The notes: generated by a model from the letters alone, not told the origin. Shown: positions 15,783 through 25,216, counted from the stretch's first letter. The stretch is 64,000 nucleotides of DNA from Planobispora rosea (GCF_014648175.1 NZ_BMQP01000027.1:44110-108109); one strand, 5' to 3'. Program-made: numbers and translations.

Positions 15783-16475
15783 GTGAGAAGATCGAGGGCA
15801 ATGTTCGCCGCGACGGCGGTGGCGCTCACCGCCGTCCTGACCGCTGGAACGGCCGGGTGCGGGAACCCGGAGTTCACCTACGTCAACCTCCACGACGGAG
15901 AGACCTACTTCAAGGTCCCGGCCTCCTGGCGCCAGGTCGACCAGAAGGCGCTGCAGGAGTTCTTCGAGCCGGGCGACCCCGCCTCGGCGATGGCCCAGAT
16001 CCGCAAGGAACGCATGGCGCTGGCCGCCTACGACGCCCACGCCGAGCCGTCCGTCTCCCACTTCTACGGGCTCGGCACCCAGGACGAGCCGTTCGTCTTC
16101 GTCCGGACCACGGCCCTCTTCCCCACCGAGCGCGACGCGATCTCCCTGAACTCCATGCGCGACGCCTTCCTGCCCTTCACCGCCGACCGGCGCCGGCAGC
16201 TCGAACAGCTGCCGGGGTATCCGCTCAGCGCCTTCGAGCCGCTCATCGACGAGGTCGTCCACCCCGGCGACGGGGTGCGCGGGGTCCACGTGCGGTTCAA
16301 CTACGCCATCCGGGGCGCCCGGACCCAGACCTTCGACGTTACCTCCTATCTGGCCGCGGACGGCCAGCGGGTCTCCACGATGATGATCCGCTGCTCGGCG
16401 GAGTGCTACCGCAAGCGCGCGCAGGAACTCGACAAGATCAGCAAGTCCTTCACCATCAAGCGCCCCATCGGGTGA
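15783..16475 (+). CDS. putative lipoprotein, unknown function
   Basis: A 230-residue secreted lipoprotein. The signal 'MFAATAVALTAVLTAGTAGC' ends in a lipobox with the lipid cysteine near residue 26. The mature part resembles small envelope lipoproteins of actinomycetes with a single alpha/beta domain ('YFKVPASWRQVDQKALQEFF', 'GVRGVHVRFNYAIRG...FDVTSYLAADGQRVSTMMIRCSAECY'), a pattern like PsbP/Mog1-type folds. GTG 15783 follows GGAGG at good spacing. It ends 13 bases before the AAA-protease gene and is surely co-transcribed with it, so it may be a substrate, an adaptor or an extracytoplasmic partner. Confidence 0.75.
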   Translation: MRRSRAMFAATAVALTAVLTAGTAGCGNPEFTYVNLHDGETYFKVPASWRQVDQKALQEFFEPGDPASAMAQIRKERMALAAYDAHAEPSVSHFYGLGTQDEPFVFVRTTALFPTERDAISLNSMRDAFLPFTADRRRQLEQLPGYPLSAFEPLIDEVVHPGDGVRGVHVRFNYAIRGARTQTFDVTSYLAADGQRVSTMMIRCSAECYRKRAQELDKISKSFTIKRPIG

Positions 16476-16488
16476 GGAGAGCCCGCAG

Positions 16489-19400
16489 ATGAAGCCATCC
16501 TCGTCGACCTCGCACGTCGAGGGCCTCCGTCCCCCCGGTACCGGACCGGCCGACCCGCACCCCCTGACCCGCAAGCGCATGCCCATGTGGGACCGGATCA
16601 AGTTCCTCCTCATCCTGACGATCATCTACTTCGTCCTGGTCTGGAACCAGCTGGCCTCCTTCGAGGGCATCATGAGCCTCCGGGACGCGATGATCGTCAC
16701 CGCGGGGGAGGCCACCTGGATCTTCTGGCTGCTGGGCCTGGAGACCCTGCGGCAGATCCATTTCCTCGTCAGCGAGCGCTCGGCGGGATATCACGGCTTC
16801 TGGACGCGCAAGGTGTTCGGCGGGTTCGAGCGCTGGAGCCGCCGCCGGTTCTCCGACTGGAGCCGCTTCCGCGTCGCCCGCCTGCTCAAGTGGCTGTTCT
16901 GGATCGCGGTGCTCGCGCTGGTCCTCGGCCAGATCCTGGAGACCTCGCCCGCCCTGGCGCTGTTCCAGGCCCCGGCGCTGCTGTGGTCGGTGCTGCCGTA
17001 CGCCGCGCAGCTGGCCTTCGCGTTCTTCTTCATCATCTTCCAGTTCGTCGGCCTGTTCTGGTTCCTGTCGCGCGGCGGCGTCGAGACCTACTTCCCCGAC
17101 GACATCAAGACCCGCTTCACCGACGTCTGGGGCCAGGACCACGTGGTCGAGCGGGTCAAGGAGAACATCGTCTTCCTGGAGAAGCCGGACGCCATCGAGG
17201 AGCGCGGCGGCTACGTGCCCAGCGGCCTGCTGCTGTGGGGGCCGCCCGGCACCGGCAAGACGTTGATGGCCGAGGCGGTGGCGGGGGAGACCGGCAAACC
17301 GTACGTCTTCGTGGACCCCGGCGCGTTCGTCAACATGTTCATGGGCATCGGCATCCTGAAGGTGAAGTCGCTGTTCCGGAAGCTGCGCAAGCTCGCGCTG
17401 CGGTACGGGGGCGTCATCGTCTTCTTCGACGAGGCCGACTCCCTCGGCCGCCGCGGCGCGCTGGCGCAGCAGGGGCCCCGGGGCGGGCAGCCCGGGTTCG
17501 CCGGGCCGGGCGGCGCCGGGCGGACGGGGCACGCGGGTCACCTCGACCAGCTCGGCGGCTGCCACGGCTTCACCTACCTGTCGCAGGACGCGCGCTCGCT
17601 CCTCGCCGGGAAGGCGGGCAACGGCCGGCCCGACCCCACGCGCAACCGCTTCTTCATGGGCGGGAACATGGGCGGCGGCGGAGATCCCGGCACCCTGCAG
17701 GCGCTGCTCACCGAGCTGTCCGGCCTGAAGAAGCCGCGCGGCCTGGTCAACCGCTACGTGCGGCGGCTGTTCGGCATGCAGCCCAAGCCGCCGCCCAAGT
17801 ACCGGATCCTGGTCATGATGGCCACCAACATGCCCAACGCGCTGGACGAGGCGCTGCTGCGGCCCGGCCGCATCGACCGCATCTACAAGGTGGGCTACCC
17901 GTCCAAGGCGGGCCGGGTGCGCACCTACCGCGGCTACTTCGACAAGGTCCGGCACGAGCTGACCGAGGAGCAGCTGGACAAACTGGCCACGATCACCCCC
18001 TACGCCACCGGAGCCACGATCAAGGACCTGGTGAACGAGTCGCTGATCACCGCGATCCGCGACGGCAGAGAGGTCATCACCTGGTCCGACGTGATGCACG
18101 CCAAGCGGCTCAAGCAGCTCGGCCCGCCCGAGGACGTGGAGTACATCGAGCGTGAGCGCCACGCGGTGGCCGTGCACGAGGCCTGTCACGCGGTGGCCGC
18201 CTACCGCACCCGCTTCCACCTGGAGATCGACGTCGCCACGATCGAGAAGGGCGCCGACTACCTCGGCATGGTGGCCAGCATCAAGCCCGAGGACCAGTTC
18301 ACCCGCTGGAAGTCCGAGCACGAGGCCGACATCATGGTCTCCCTCGCCTCGCTGGCCGGGGAGCGGATGTTCTTCGCCGGCGACAACTCCTCCGGCGTCT
18401 CCGGCGACCTGTTCTCGGCCACGTACCTCACCGCGCTGATGGAGTCGCACTGGGGCATGGGCCGCGGCGTCACCTCCCTGCCCGCCCTGCAGGAACTGGA
18501 GATCTCGGGCGGCAAGTCGATGCCCGGCACCGGCGGCCACGGAACTCCCCCGCCGCGGGGCGGCAGGCAGGCGAGCGTGCCCGACGTGCTCGGCGAGCGG
18601 ATCGAGTTCAACCTGGTGCGCCTGCTGAAGGAGACGGAGGAGCTGCTGGAGGAGCACCGGCGGGAGGTGCTCTGCCTGGCCCACGCGCTGGAGACGCACA
18701 AGACGCTGAACGGCGACGACGTGGTCGCGGTCCTGCAGCGGCGCCCGGGGCCGCTGATCGACGGGTCGATCTACGCCTCGGACGAGTTCTACGCCGAGAT
18801 CGAGGCGTACCACCTGGAGGCCGCCCGGGCGCACCGGGAGCACAACCGCGTGGAGCGCGGGCTGCCCACTCCGGTGGCCGCGCTGCGGCTGGAACCCGCC
18901 GCGGTCGTCCAGGGCGCGGTGGTGACCGGCAACGGGCACGGCGCCCGGGAGACCCTCGACTCCGCCACGCTCGAACCGGCGACCCTCGACTCCTCCATGC
19001 TCGAACCGGCGGGGGAATCGGGACCGGACTTCGTCCCCTGGGAGAAGAAGAGGGGGGTCCCGCCGCCGTTCCCGGACGAGGGCACGGCCCGGCCGGTCCC
19101 CTTCGGCTTCGACGCCTCCCCGCCGCGGCGGGCTCCGCGGCGGGGCGTACGAGCCGCCCTGACGGTCGCCGCCAGCCTGACCGCGCTCGCCGCGTTCACA
19201 CTCCTCGGCGTGTACGTGTTCACCGGAGCGCCGGTCGCGGCGGCCGGACCGGCGGGGACGATGCCCGAGCCCGGCCCCCTGCTGGGAGTGGTCATCGCCG
19301 TGGTGGCGGCCGTCGTCGTGGCGGGGATCGCCTACGCGGTGGTCCGGGGCGCCCAGGCGTCCCGGACCAGGGCCGAGACCCAGCGGGACCGCGCGGTGGA

Positions 19401-19506
19401 ACGGGCCCAGCTCCTGGCCGCGGCGATGGACCCGGAAGTCGCCATGCGGCTGCTGGGGTACCGCGGCGCGGAGGGCGGCGAGGAGACCGGGAACGGCAGA
19501 CCCTGA
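16489..19506 (+). CDS. membrane AAA+ protease of FtsH (M41) type with long insertions
   Basis: A 1005-residue membrane protein. Four hydrophobic segments lie within residues 38-195. The AAA+ domain has Walker A GPPGTGKT (251-258), Walker B VFFDEAD (311-317), sensor ATN (445-447) and arginine finger RPGR (458-461). The M41 peptidase site HEACH (563-567) has the third zinc ligand D640 in 'SGDLFSAT', so the protease site looks intact. Unlike FtsH (about 650-750 aa), it has a Gly-rich insertion of about 80 residues after Walker B (322-400), a second of about 28 residues (412-438), and a C-terminal extension with two more membrane helices (about 888-911 and 928-950) ending in a charged helix. It is paired with the upstream lipoprotein. 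It is not the housekeeping FtsH. Substrates unknown. Confidence 0.88.
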   Translation: MKPSSSTSHVEGLRPPGTGPADPHPLTRKRMPMWDRIKFLLILTIIYFVLVWNQLASFEGIMSLRDAMIVTAGEATWIFWLLGLETLRQIHFLVSERSAGYHGFWTRKVFGGFERWSRRRFSDWSRFRVARLLKWLFWIAVLALVLGQILETSPALALFQAPALLWSVLPYAAQLAFAFFFIIFQFVGLFWFLSRGGVETYFPDDIKTRFTDVWGQDHVVERVKENIVFLEKPDAIEERGGYVPSGLLLWGPPGTGKTLMAEAVAGETGKPYVFVDPGAFVNMFMGIGILKVKSLFRKLRKLALRYGGVIVFFDEADSLGRRGALAQQGPRGGQPGFAGPGGAGRTGHAGHLDQLGGCHGFTYLSQDARSLLAGKAGNGRPDPTRNRFFMGGNMGGGGDPGTLQALLTELSGLKKPRGLVNRYVRRLFGMQPKPPPKYRILVMMATNMPNALDEALLRPGRIDRIYKVGYPSKAGRVRTYRGYFDKVRHELTEEQLDKLATITPYATGATIKDLVNESLITAIRDGREVITWSDVMHAKRLKQLGPPEDVEYIERERHAVAVHEACHAVAAYRTRFHLEIDVATIEKGADYLGMVASIKPEDQFTRWKSEHEADIMVSLASLAGERMFFAGDNSSGVSGDLFSATYLTALMESHWGMGRGVTSLPALQELEISGGKSMPGTGGHGTPPPRGGRQASVPDVLGERIEFNLVRLLKETEELLEEHRREVLCLAHALETHKTLNGDDVVAVLQRRPGPLIDGSIYASDEFYAEIEAYHLEAARAHREHNRVERGLPTPVAALRLEPAAVVQGAVVTGNGHGARETLDSATLEPATLDSSMLEPAGESGPDFVPWEKKRGVPPPFPDEGTARPVPFGFDASPPRRAPRRGVRAALTVAASLTALAAFTLLGVYVFTGAPVAAAGPAGTMPEPGPLLGVVIAVVAAVVVAGIAYAVVRGAQASRTRAETQRDRAVERAQLLAAAMDPEVAMRLLGYRGAEGGEETGNGRP

Positions 19507-19629
19507 GGGATTGAGTCCTTTGAGGGAACGGGCCGCTCTGATTTTTGATAGAAAAGTTCACCGTGAGTGAGTGTGCCGTCTCGGACCGCGACCCCCAGTG
19601 GAGTTCGCCCGCCAGGAGTGAGGCCGGAC

Positions 19630-20037
19630 ATGGTAACCGGGCAGCAGATCGTTCCGCCCCGATCAACGGTGACCCTGCGAGGGGTGCCCGAGTCGGTCGC
19701 GGTGGCCCGGCGCCGTGCCAGGGAGCTGCTGGGTGAGGGCCACCCGGCCTCCGAGGACGTGATCCTGCTCGTCAGCGAGGTCGTCACCAACTCGGTGGTG
19801 CACTCCGGGTCGGCGGACGGCGGCAGGGTGGCGATGACCCTGGCGGTGGAGGCCGGGACGGTCACGGTGGAGGTGTGCGACGCCGGGTCTGCCGACTCCG
19901 CGCCGCGGGTGCGCTTCGCGCCGGACGAGGAGGGCGGCCGGGGGATGTTCCTGGTCGACCTGCTCGCCGCCCGCTGGGGCGTCAGGCAGGACGGCTCGTG
20001 CGGGCCGCGGACGGTCTGGTTCCAGATCGCCTTCTGA
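19630..20037 (+). CDS. HATPase_c domain protein, anti-sigma-factor-kinase-like
   Basis: A 135-residue stand-alone GHKL ATPase domain of the kind common in actinomycetes next to sigma-B-like regulation. The N-box is 'ILLVSEVVTNSVVHSGS', the G1 box 'VEVCDAGSADSAP', and the G2 region 'EEGGRGMFLVDLLAARWGVRQDG'. It has no histidine-phosphotransfer domain. Relatives phosphorylate anti-anti-sigma factors or sequester sigma factors. No sigma or antagonist gene lies next to it. The start at ATG 19630 removes an N-terminal stretch (GTG 19567 upstream) that does not resemble the family. Confidence 0.85.
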   Translation: MVTGQQIVPPRSTVTLRGVPESVAVARRRARELLGEGHPASEDVILLVSEVVTNSVVHSGSADGGRVAMTLAVEAGTVTVEVCDAGSADSAPRVRFAPDEEGGRGMFLVDLLAARWGVRQDGSCGPRTVWFQIAF

Positions 20038-20182
20038 GGGGTACGGCCCGGCGGTCCGGGGATGGGGGGAGTCCGGGAGCTCGCGACTGCGGGCACTCCG
20101 GAGCGTGACGGCTCGGAGCTCCCCGTGCGGGCTGCGGGAAATTTGGGCCTTTCCCTACTCACCTGTTTACCTGACTCTCGGT

Positions 20183-20217
20183 TCAGGCGCGTGAAAACCC
20201 CCCGAGAACGCGCCTGA
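20183..20217. promoter_or_regulatory. perfect inverted repeat before carboxypeptidase gene
   Basis: TCAGGCGCGT (20183-20192) and its exact complement (20208-20217) frame 15 bases. The right arm ends three bases before the GAGGAGG ribosome site of the M14 gene, so it could be an operator or a structure that hides the ribosome site. Confidence 0.5.
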
Positions 20218-20227
20218 GGAGGACCCG

Positions 20228-22048
20228 GTGAGACACCGTCTGATCGTCGGAATCGCCGCCCTGGCGCTGTTATGTCTGGGCATGACCGGGGTGGACGCCT
20301 CGGCCGAGCCGCCGCCCAACGGCCAGTACACGGTCGAGGGCCCCAGCGACTCCCGGCAGCGCAGCGCGGTCGCGGCCACGGGTGCCGCGATCGACCAGGT
20401 GGACCCCGCCTCGATCGTGGTCACCGCCACGGAGGCCGAGGTCGCCGCCATCAAGAAGCTCGGCTACAAGGTCACGAGGATCGACAGATCGTTATCCCCC
20501 GACGCCCGCGCCCTCGACTTCCCGCCGGCCGACTCCGGCTACCACAACTACGCGGAGATGAACGCCGCGATCAACGCGCTGGTCGCGGCCCATCCGACCA
20601 TCATGAGCCAGTCCAACTACGGCACGTCCTACGAGGGCAGGCAGCTCCGCCTGATCAAGATCAGCGACAACGTCGGGACCGACGAGAACGAGCCCGAGGT
20701 GCTGTTCACCCACCACCAGCACGCCCGCGAGCACCTGACGGTCGAGATGGCGCTCTACATCATGCGCCTGCTGACCGACAACTACGGCAGTGACAGCCGC
20801 ATCACGAACCTGGTGAACAGCCGCGAGATCTGGATCATGCCGGACATGAACCCGGACGGCGGCGAGTACGACATCGCCACGGGCTCCTACCGCTCCTGGC
20901 GGAAGAACCGCCAGCCCAACGCGGGCTCGTCCGCCGTGGGCACCGACATGAACCGCAACTGGGCCTACAACTGGGGCTGCTGCGGCGGCTCCTCCGGGTC
21001 CGCCTCCAGTGACACCTACCGCGGCCCGTCGGCGGAGTCGGCGCCCGAGGTCCGGGCCGCCGCCAACTGGGTGCGCAGCCGGGTCGTCGGCGGCGTGCAG
21101 CAGATCAAGTCGCACATCGACTGGCACACCTACGGCGAGCTGATCCTGTGGCCGTACGGCTACACCTACAACGACACCGCTCCCGGGCTCACCCAGGACG
21201 ACCGTGACGCCCATGCGACGCTGGGCCAGAACATGGCCTCCACCAACGGCTACACCCCGCAGCAGGCCAGCGACCTCTACATCACCGACGGCAGCATCGA
21301 CGACTGGATGTGGGGGGCCCAAAAGATCTTCAGCTACACCTTCGAGATGTACCCGACCGGCTCGCCGGGCTTCTACCCGCCGGACGAGCAGATCGGCCCG
21401 CAGACCGCCCGCAACAGGGAGGCCGTGCTGCGCTTCCTGGAGTACTCGGACTGCGTCTACCGGATCATCGGCAAGGAGGCGCAGTACTGCGGGACCGGCA
21501 CACCGCCGGTGACGGTCTACTCCGACGAGTTCGAGACGGCGACCGGCTGGACGGCCAACCCGAACGGCACCGACACCGCCACCCTCGGCCAGTGGGAGCG
21601 CGGCGACCCGGAGGCCACCACCTCCAGCGGCGCCAAGCAGCTCGGCACCACGGTCAGCGGGACCAACGACCTGGTCACCGGGCGGCTGGCGGGCGCCTCG
21701 GCGGGCGCCTACGACATCGACGGCGGCGTCACCAGCATCCAGTCACCGCCGATCGCCCTGCCGTCGAGCGGGACGCTGAGCCTGTCGCTGTCGTGGTACC
21801 TGGCGCACGGGTCGAACTCCTCCAGTGCCGACTACCTCCGTGTGCGGGTCGTCGGCGCCACCGCCTCGACGGTCCTCACGCAATCCGGCGCGGCGACCAA
21901 CCGCAACGGCTCGTGGGCGACGGCCACGGCGAACATCTCCTCCTTCGCCGGGCAGACCGTCCGGATCGTGATCGAGGCGGCCGACGCCTCCGGTGCCTCG
22001 CTGGTCGAGGCCGGGGTCGACAACGTCAAGATCACCCAGCAGCCCTGA
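20228..22048 (+). CDS. secreted zinc carboxypeptidase, M14 family
   Basis: A 606-residue exported peptidase with a signal peptide (LIVGIAALALLCLGMTGVDASA), a propeptide of about 90 residues and an M14 carboxypeptidase-T-like domain. The zinc ligands are H165 and E168 (HAREH) and H300 (IDWHTYGELILWPYG). The substrate-binding segment is 'DMNRNW' and the catalytic glutamate is E373 (YTFEMYPTG). After a cysteine-containing end of the domain (C..YCGTGTP), the last 180 residues form a beta-sandwich of MAM/CBM-like appearance that may bind polymers. The GTG start has a strong GAGGAGG site. It digests peptides outside the cell. A perfect inverted repeat precedes the ribosome site. Confidence 0.93.
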   Translation: MRHRLIVGIAALALLCLGMTGVDASAEPPPNGQYTVEGPSDSRQRSAVAATGAAIDQVDPASIVVTATEAEVAAIKKLGYKVTRIDRSLSPDARALDFPPADSGYHNYAEMNAAINALVAAHPTIMSQSNYGTSYEGRQLRLIKISDNVGTDENEPEVLFTHHQHAREHLTVEMALYIMRLLTDNYGSDSRITNLVNSREIWIMPDMNPDGGEYDIATGSYRSWRKNRQPNAGSSAVGTDMNRNWAYNWGCCGGSSGSASSDTYRGPSAESAPEVRAAANWVRSRVVGGVQQIKSHIDWHTYGELILWPYGYTYNDTAPGLTQDDRDAHATLGQNMASTNGYTPQQASDLYITDGSIDDWMWGAQKIFSYTFEMYPTGSPGFYPPDEQIGPQTARNREAVLRFLEYSDCVYRIIGKEAQYCGTGTPPVTVYSDEFETATGWTANPNGTDTATLGQWERGDPEATTSSGAKQLGTTVSGTNDLVTGRLAGASAGAYDIDGGVTSIQSPPIALPSSGTLSLSLSWYLAHGSNSSSADYLRVRVVGATASTVLTQSGAATNRNGSWATATANISSFAGQTVRIVIEAADASGASLVEAGVDNVKITQQP

Positions 22049-22058
22049 GCCGCTGAAC

Positions 22059-22092
22059 GGTACGGCCGCCGCCCGGTCGCGGCGGCCGTACC
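22059..22092. terminator. bidirectional hairpin terminator
   Basis: GGTACGGCCGCCGC (22059-22072) and its exact complement (22079-22092) with a 6-base loop separate the convergent carboxypeptidase and methyltransferase genes. Confidence 0.7.
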
Positions 22093-22132
22093 GGCCCGCT
22101 CCGGAACCCGGCCCGGCGGCCGTGCCGTCACC

Positions 22133-22960
22133 TCACACGCGGCAGATCAGCTCGCCGTGGAGCAGGGACAACCAGCCGTCCGGGTCGGCGGCCCAGGCCC
22201 GCCATCCCCGGGAGATGCGGTGCAGGTCCTCCTCGGTGGCGGCGCCCGAGCCGAGGGCCTGGCGGGCCATGTCGGACTTCAGGATCCGCTCGGCCCACAT
22301 GCCGCCCCACCACTGCCGGTCCTCGGGCGTCGCGAAACACCAGGTCGAGGAGGTCGCCGTGATGTCGGTGAAGCCCGCCGCGCGGGCCCAGGAGAGCAGT
22401 CGCCGCCCGGCGTCGGGCTCGCCGCCGTTGGCGCGGGCGACCTTCTGGTAGAGGGCCATCCACTCGTCCAGCTCGGGATGGGAGGGGAACCAGGTGAATG
22501 CGGCGTAGTCGCTGTCGCGCACCGCGACGATCCCGCCCGGCCGGCAGACCCGCCGCATCTCGCGCAGCGCCAGGACCGGGTCGCCCACGTGCTGCAGCAC
22601 CTGGTGGGCGTGGACGACGTCGAAGGAGTCGTCGGGGAAGTCCAGCGCGTGCACGTCGGCCACGGCGAAGGCGATGTTGGCCGACCCGCGCCGGCCGGCC
22701 TCGGCGCGGGCCAGGCCGAGGGCCTCCTCGGTGACCTCGGCCGCGGTGACCGTCCCCGGGGCGACCCGGCCGGCCAGGTCGGCGGTGATGGTGCCGGGGC
22801 CGCAGCCCACGTCCAGCAGCGACATCCCGGGCTCCAGGTGCGGCAGGAGGTGGGCCGCCGAGTTCTCCGCGGTGCGCCAGCGGTGGGAGCGCAGAACGGA
22901 CTCGTGGTGACCGTGGGTGTACACGGCCTTTTTCGCTGTCACGGCGTCTGGGGAAGCCAC
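22133..22960 (-). CDS. class I SAM-dependent methyltransferase (UbiE/type-11)
   Basis: A methyltransferase of about 275 residues. SAM motif I is 'LLDVGCGPGTITADLAGRV', the acidic loop 'VTAAEVTEEALGLARAEA', motif II 'FPDDSFDVVHAHQVLQHVGDP' and motif III 'RVCRPGGIVAVRDSDYAAF'. The family start 'YTHGHHESVLRSHRWRTAENSAAHLLPHL' is typical of actinobacterial type-11 methyltransferases near menaquinone or small-molecule genes, but no such genes are adjacent. GTG 22960 is preferred because AGGAG lies seven bases upstream. ATG 22975, five codons earlier, is the alternative. Confidence 0.88.
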   Translation of the reverse strand: MASPDAVTAKKAVYTHGHHESVLRSHRWRTAENSAAHLLPHLEPGMSLLDVGCGPGTITADLAGRVAPGTVTAAEVTEEALGLARAEAGRRGSANIAFAVADVHALDFPDDSFDVVHAHQVLQHVGDPVLALREMRRVCRPGGIVAVRDSDYAAFTWFPSHPELDEWMALYQKVARANGGEPDAGRRLLSWARAAGFTDITATSSTWCFATPEDRQWWGGMWAERILKSDMARQALGSGAATEEDLHRISRGWRAWAADPDGWLSLLHGELICRV

Positions 22961-23131
22961 GGGGTCACTCCTCATGATCGGGTGGGCCCACCGTAACAGC
23001 TGTCTCATAAACTGAGAGATTTTGTCTTATTATATGAGAATTACTCAATCCATACGTTCCTGCGCTTGTTGTCGCGGCGAACGGCGCACAGACTCGAACC
23101 ATCGTCGGTGTCACCGATGGAGGTGGTTCGC

Positions 23132-23452
23132 GTGCGCGAGGAGCTCAGCGTCCGCGAGACATGGCCGCTCGAGTGCCTGCACTGCGGGCACGAATGGCAG
23201 GAGGAATACACCGTCCGCCGCATGACCGACGGGCACGGCCACGACGTCGTGGTCTGGATGAGAGGAGAGGTGCCGGTCCAGCCGCCGTGGGCGGGGACGA
23301 ACTGCCCCGGCTGCGACATGGACAGGGTGAGCGCCTTCCCCCAGGGGGAGTACGCGCGGCGGCGCGCGCCCGCATCGGCGGACTTCGACCGCCCGCCCGT
23401 GGAGCGGCTGTACTCGCCCGTCCCGCCCCGCCCGTCGATCCCGCTCTACTGA
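23132..23452 (+). CDS. small zinc-ribbon protein, unknown function
   Basis: A 106-residue protein with two metal-binding cysteine pairs, CLHCGHEW near the start and NCPGCD about 50 residues later, as in a zinc ribbon. The segment between contains 'HGHDVVVWMRGEVPVQPPW', and the C-terminus is proline- and arginine-rich. GTG 23132 is favoured because GGAGG lies eight bases upstream. ATG 23117 overlaps that ribosome site. It is preceded by an AT-rich stretch (23010-23060) likely to hold its promoter and that of the divergent methyltransferase. Confidence 0.72.
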   Translation: MREELSVRETWPLECLHCGHEWQEEYTVRRMTDGHGHDVVVWMRGEVPVQPPWAGTNCPGCDMDRVSAFPQGEYARRRAPASADFDRPPVERLYSPVPPRPSIPLY

Positions 23453-23460
23453 TGATGTGA

Positions 23461-23557
23461 CCCGTGCGGGGCCGCGCCGCAGCACGCGGATCCGCACGGG
23501 CCGGGCCGTCCCCTCGAAGGGGCCGTCCCACCGTGAACGTGCCGCGATCACGGTGGG
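23461..23557. terminator. tandem hairpins between convergent genes
   Basis: Two stems fill the gap: CCCGTGCGG (23461-23469) with 23492-23500, and CCCACCGTGA (23527-23536) with 23548-23557. The first probably ends the zinc-ribbon transcript and the second the aldehyde dehydrogenase transcript. Confidence 0.55.
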
Positions 23558-23581
23558 GGGAACCCCGGGGAACGGCAAAGA

Positions 23582-25117
23582 TCAGATCCGGTAGTCCAGA
23601 TCGGGGACGATCTCGGCCACGTCCATCTGCGCCTTCTGCAGGCGGCCGGAGTAGTCCCAGTTCATCGCCTGCCAGCGGGTGAACTGGTCGAGCACCCACA
23701 TCCCCGACTGGCGGCTGCCGTTGCCCGATCTGCCGTTCCCGCCGAACGGCAGGTGCGCCTCGGCCCCCGAGGTGGAGTTGTTGACGCTGACCATGCCCGC
23801 GCCGATGTCCGCCCGGAACCGGAAGGCGGCCTTCGGATCGGTGGTGTAGATCGAGGACGACAGGCCGTACCCCGGCAGGTTGGCCAGCCCGACGGCCTCC
23901 TCCAGGGTGCCGAACGAGGTCACGCCCACGATCGGCCCGAAGGTCTCCTCCATGAACAGCCGGTCCCCGGCGCGCACGCCGTCCACGACCACGGGGTGGT
24001 AGTACAGGCCGCCCGCGCCGTCGAAGCCCCCCCGGGGATTGTCCGCCGTGATCCGGCCGGTCGGACCGGACACGACCGTGTGATGGGACTCGATCCAGCC
24101 GAGGTACTCCTCGTAGCGCCCGGCGAACTTGTGGTCGAGCAGCGGCCCGCAGAGCACCTCGCCCGCGGGGTCGCCGATCGCCGCGTCGGCCACGGCGCGC
24201 GTGTACCGGGCGACGAACTCGTCGTGGACGCTCTCGTGCACGATCACGGTCCCCAGCGAGGTGCAGCGCTGCCCCGCCGTACCGAACCCGGCGAACAGCG
24301 CGCCCTCCACCGCCAGGTCCAGATCGGCGTCCGGCATGATCACCATCGGGTTCTTGCCGCCCAGCTCCAGGCACGGCGACTGCAGATGCCGCCCGCACAG
24401 CTCACCGATCCTCCGGCCGACCGCGCTGGAGCCGGTGAACCCGACCTTGTGCACCGTGCCCTCCTCCAGCGCCGCGTCCAGCCCGGCATAGGTCGCCTCG
24501 CCGTCGGCGAGGATCAGATTGAGCACGCCCTCGGGCAGCCCCGCCGCCGCGAACAGCCGGTAGAGCGCGTGCGCGGACGCCGCGGCGTACTCCGCGGGCT
24601 TCCACACCACCGCGTTGCCGCACAGCAGCGCCGGGACGAGATACCACGACGGCACCGCGACCGGGAAGTTCCCCGCCGTGATCACCGCGGCCACACCGAC
24701 CGGGACCCGGAAGGTGAACAGGTTCTTGTCCGGCATCTCCGACGGGACGGTCTGCCCGTACAGCCGCCGCCCCTCGCCCAGGAAGAAGTCGCACGTGTCG
24801 ACGATCTCGCGCACCTCGCCCAGGGCCTCGGCGTACGGCTTGCCGATCTCCCGCGTGACCAGCCGGGCCAGCGCCTCGGCGTTGGCCTCCACCAGCCTCC
24901 CGATCGAGGCGATCACCCGCCCGCGCACCGGCGCCGGGACCCGCGCCCACTCGCCCTGCGCGGCGGCGGCCGTACGGCAGGCGGAGGAGAACACGTCCGC
25001 GTCGGCCAGCCGCACCCGGGCGACGACCTCGTCCACGCGGGAGGGATTGATCGAATCGTAGGCCGCGCCGCCGGCCGCTTCCTTCCCGCCGACGACGGAG
25101 CCGATCTCGAGGGTCAT
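23582..25117 (-). CDS. NAD(P)-dependent aldehyde dehydrogenase
   Basis: A 511-residue ALDH. It has the conserved Asn motif 'ITAGNFPVAVPSW', the cofactor site 'FTGSSAVGRRIGE', the general base in 'LELGGKNPMV', the catalytic cysteine in 'GTAGQRCTS' and 'EETFGPIVGVTSF'. The pattern around the cysteine and the C-terminus 'NNSTSGAEAHLPFGGNGRSGNGSRQSG' is closest to the ALDH7/alpha-aminoadipate-semialdehyde group, so lysine or amine catabolism is possible, though succinate-semialdehyde-type activity cannot be excluded. A GAGGAGG site precedes ATG. It stands alone, divergent from the 25217 gene. Confidence 0.9.
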   Translation of the reverse strand: MTLEIGSVVGGKEAAGGAAYDSINPSRVDEVVARVRLADADVFSSACRTAAAAQGEWARVPAPVRGRVIASIGRLVEANAEALARLVTREIGKPYAEALGEVREIVDTCDFFLGEGRRLYGQTVPSEMPDKNLFTFRVPVGVAAVITAGNFPVAVPSWYLVPALLCGNAVVWKPAEYAAASAHALYRLFAAAGLPEGVLNLILADGEATYAGLDAALEEGTVHKVGFTGSSAVGRRIGELCGRHLQSPCLELGGKNPMVIMPDADLDLAVEGALFAGFGTAGQRCTSLGTVIVHESVHDEFVARYTRAVADAAIGDPAGEVLCGPLLDHKFAGRYEEYLGWIESHHTVVSGPTGRITADNPRGGFDGAGGLYYHPVVVDGVRAGDRLFMEETFGPIVGVTSFGTLEEAVGLANLPGYGLSSSIYTTDPKAAFRFRADIGAGMVSVNNSTSGAEAHLPFGGNGRSGNGSRQSGMWVLDQFTRWQAMNWDYSGRLQKAQMDVAEIVPDLDYRI

Positions 25118-25216
25118 CGTTGACCTCCTCTGCGTAGGGGCTGTAACCGCATTCTCTCCACCCGCCCGGGAACCGTCACATCCGCTCGCGCCGCTCGTTC
25201 CTCGTAGGGTGCGGGT

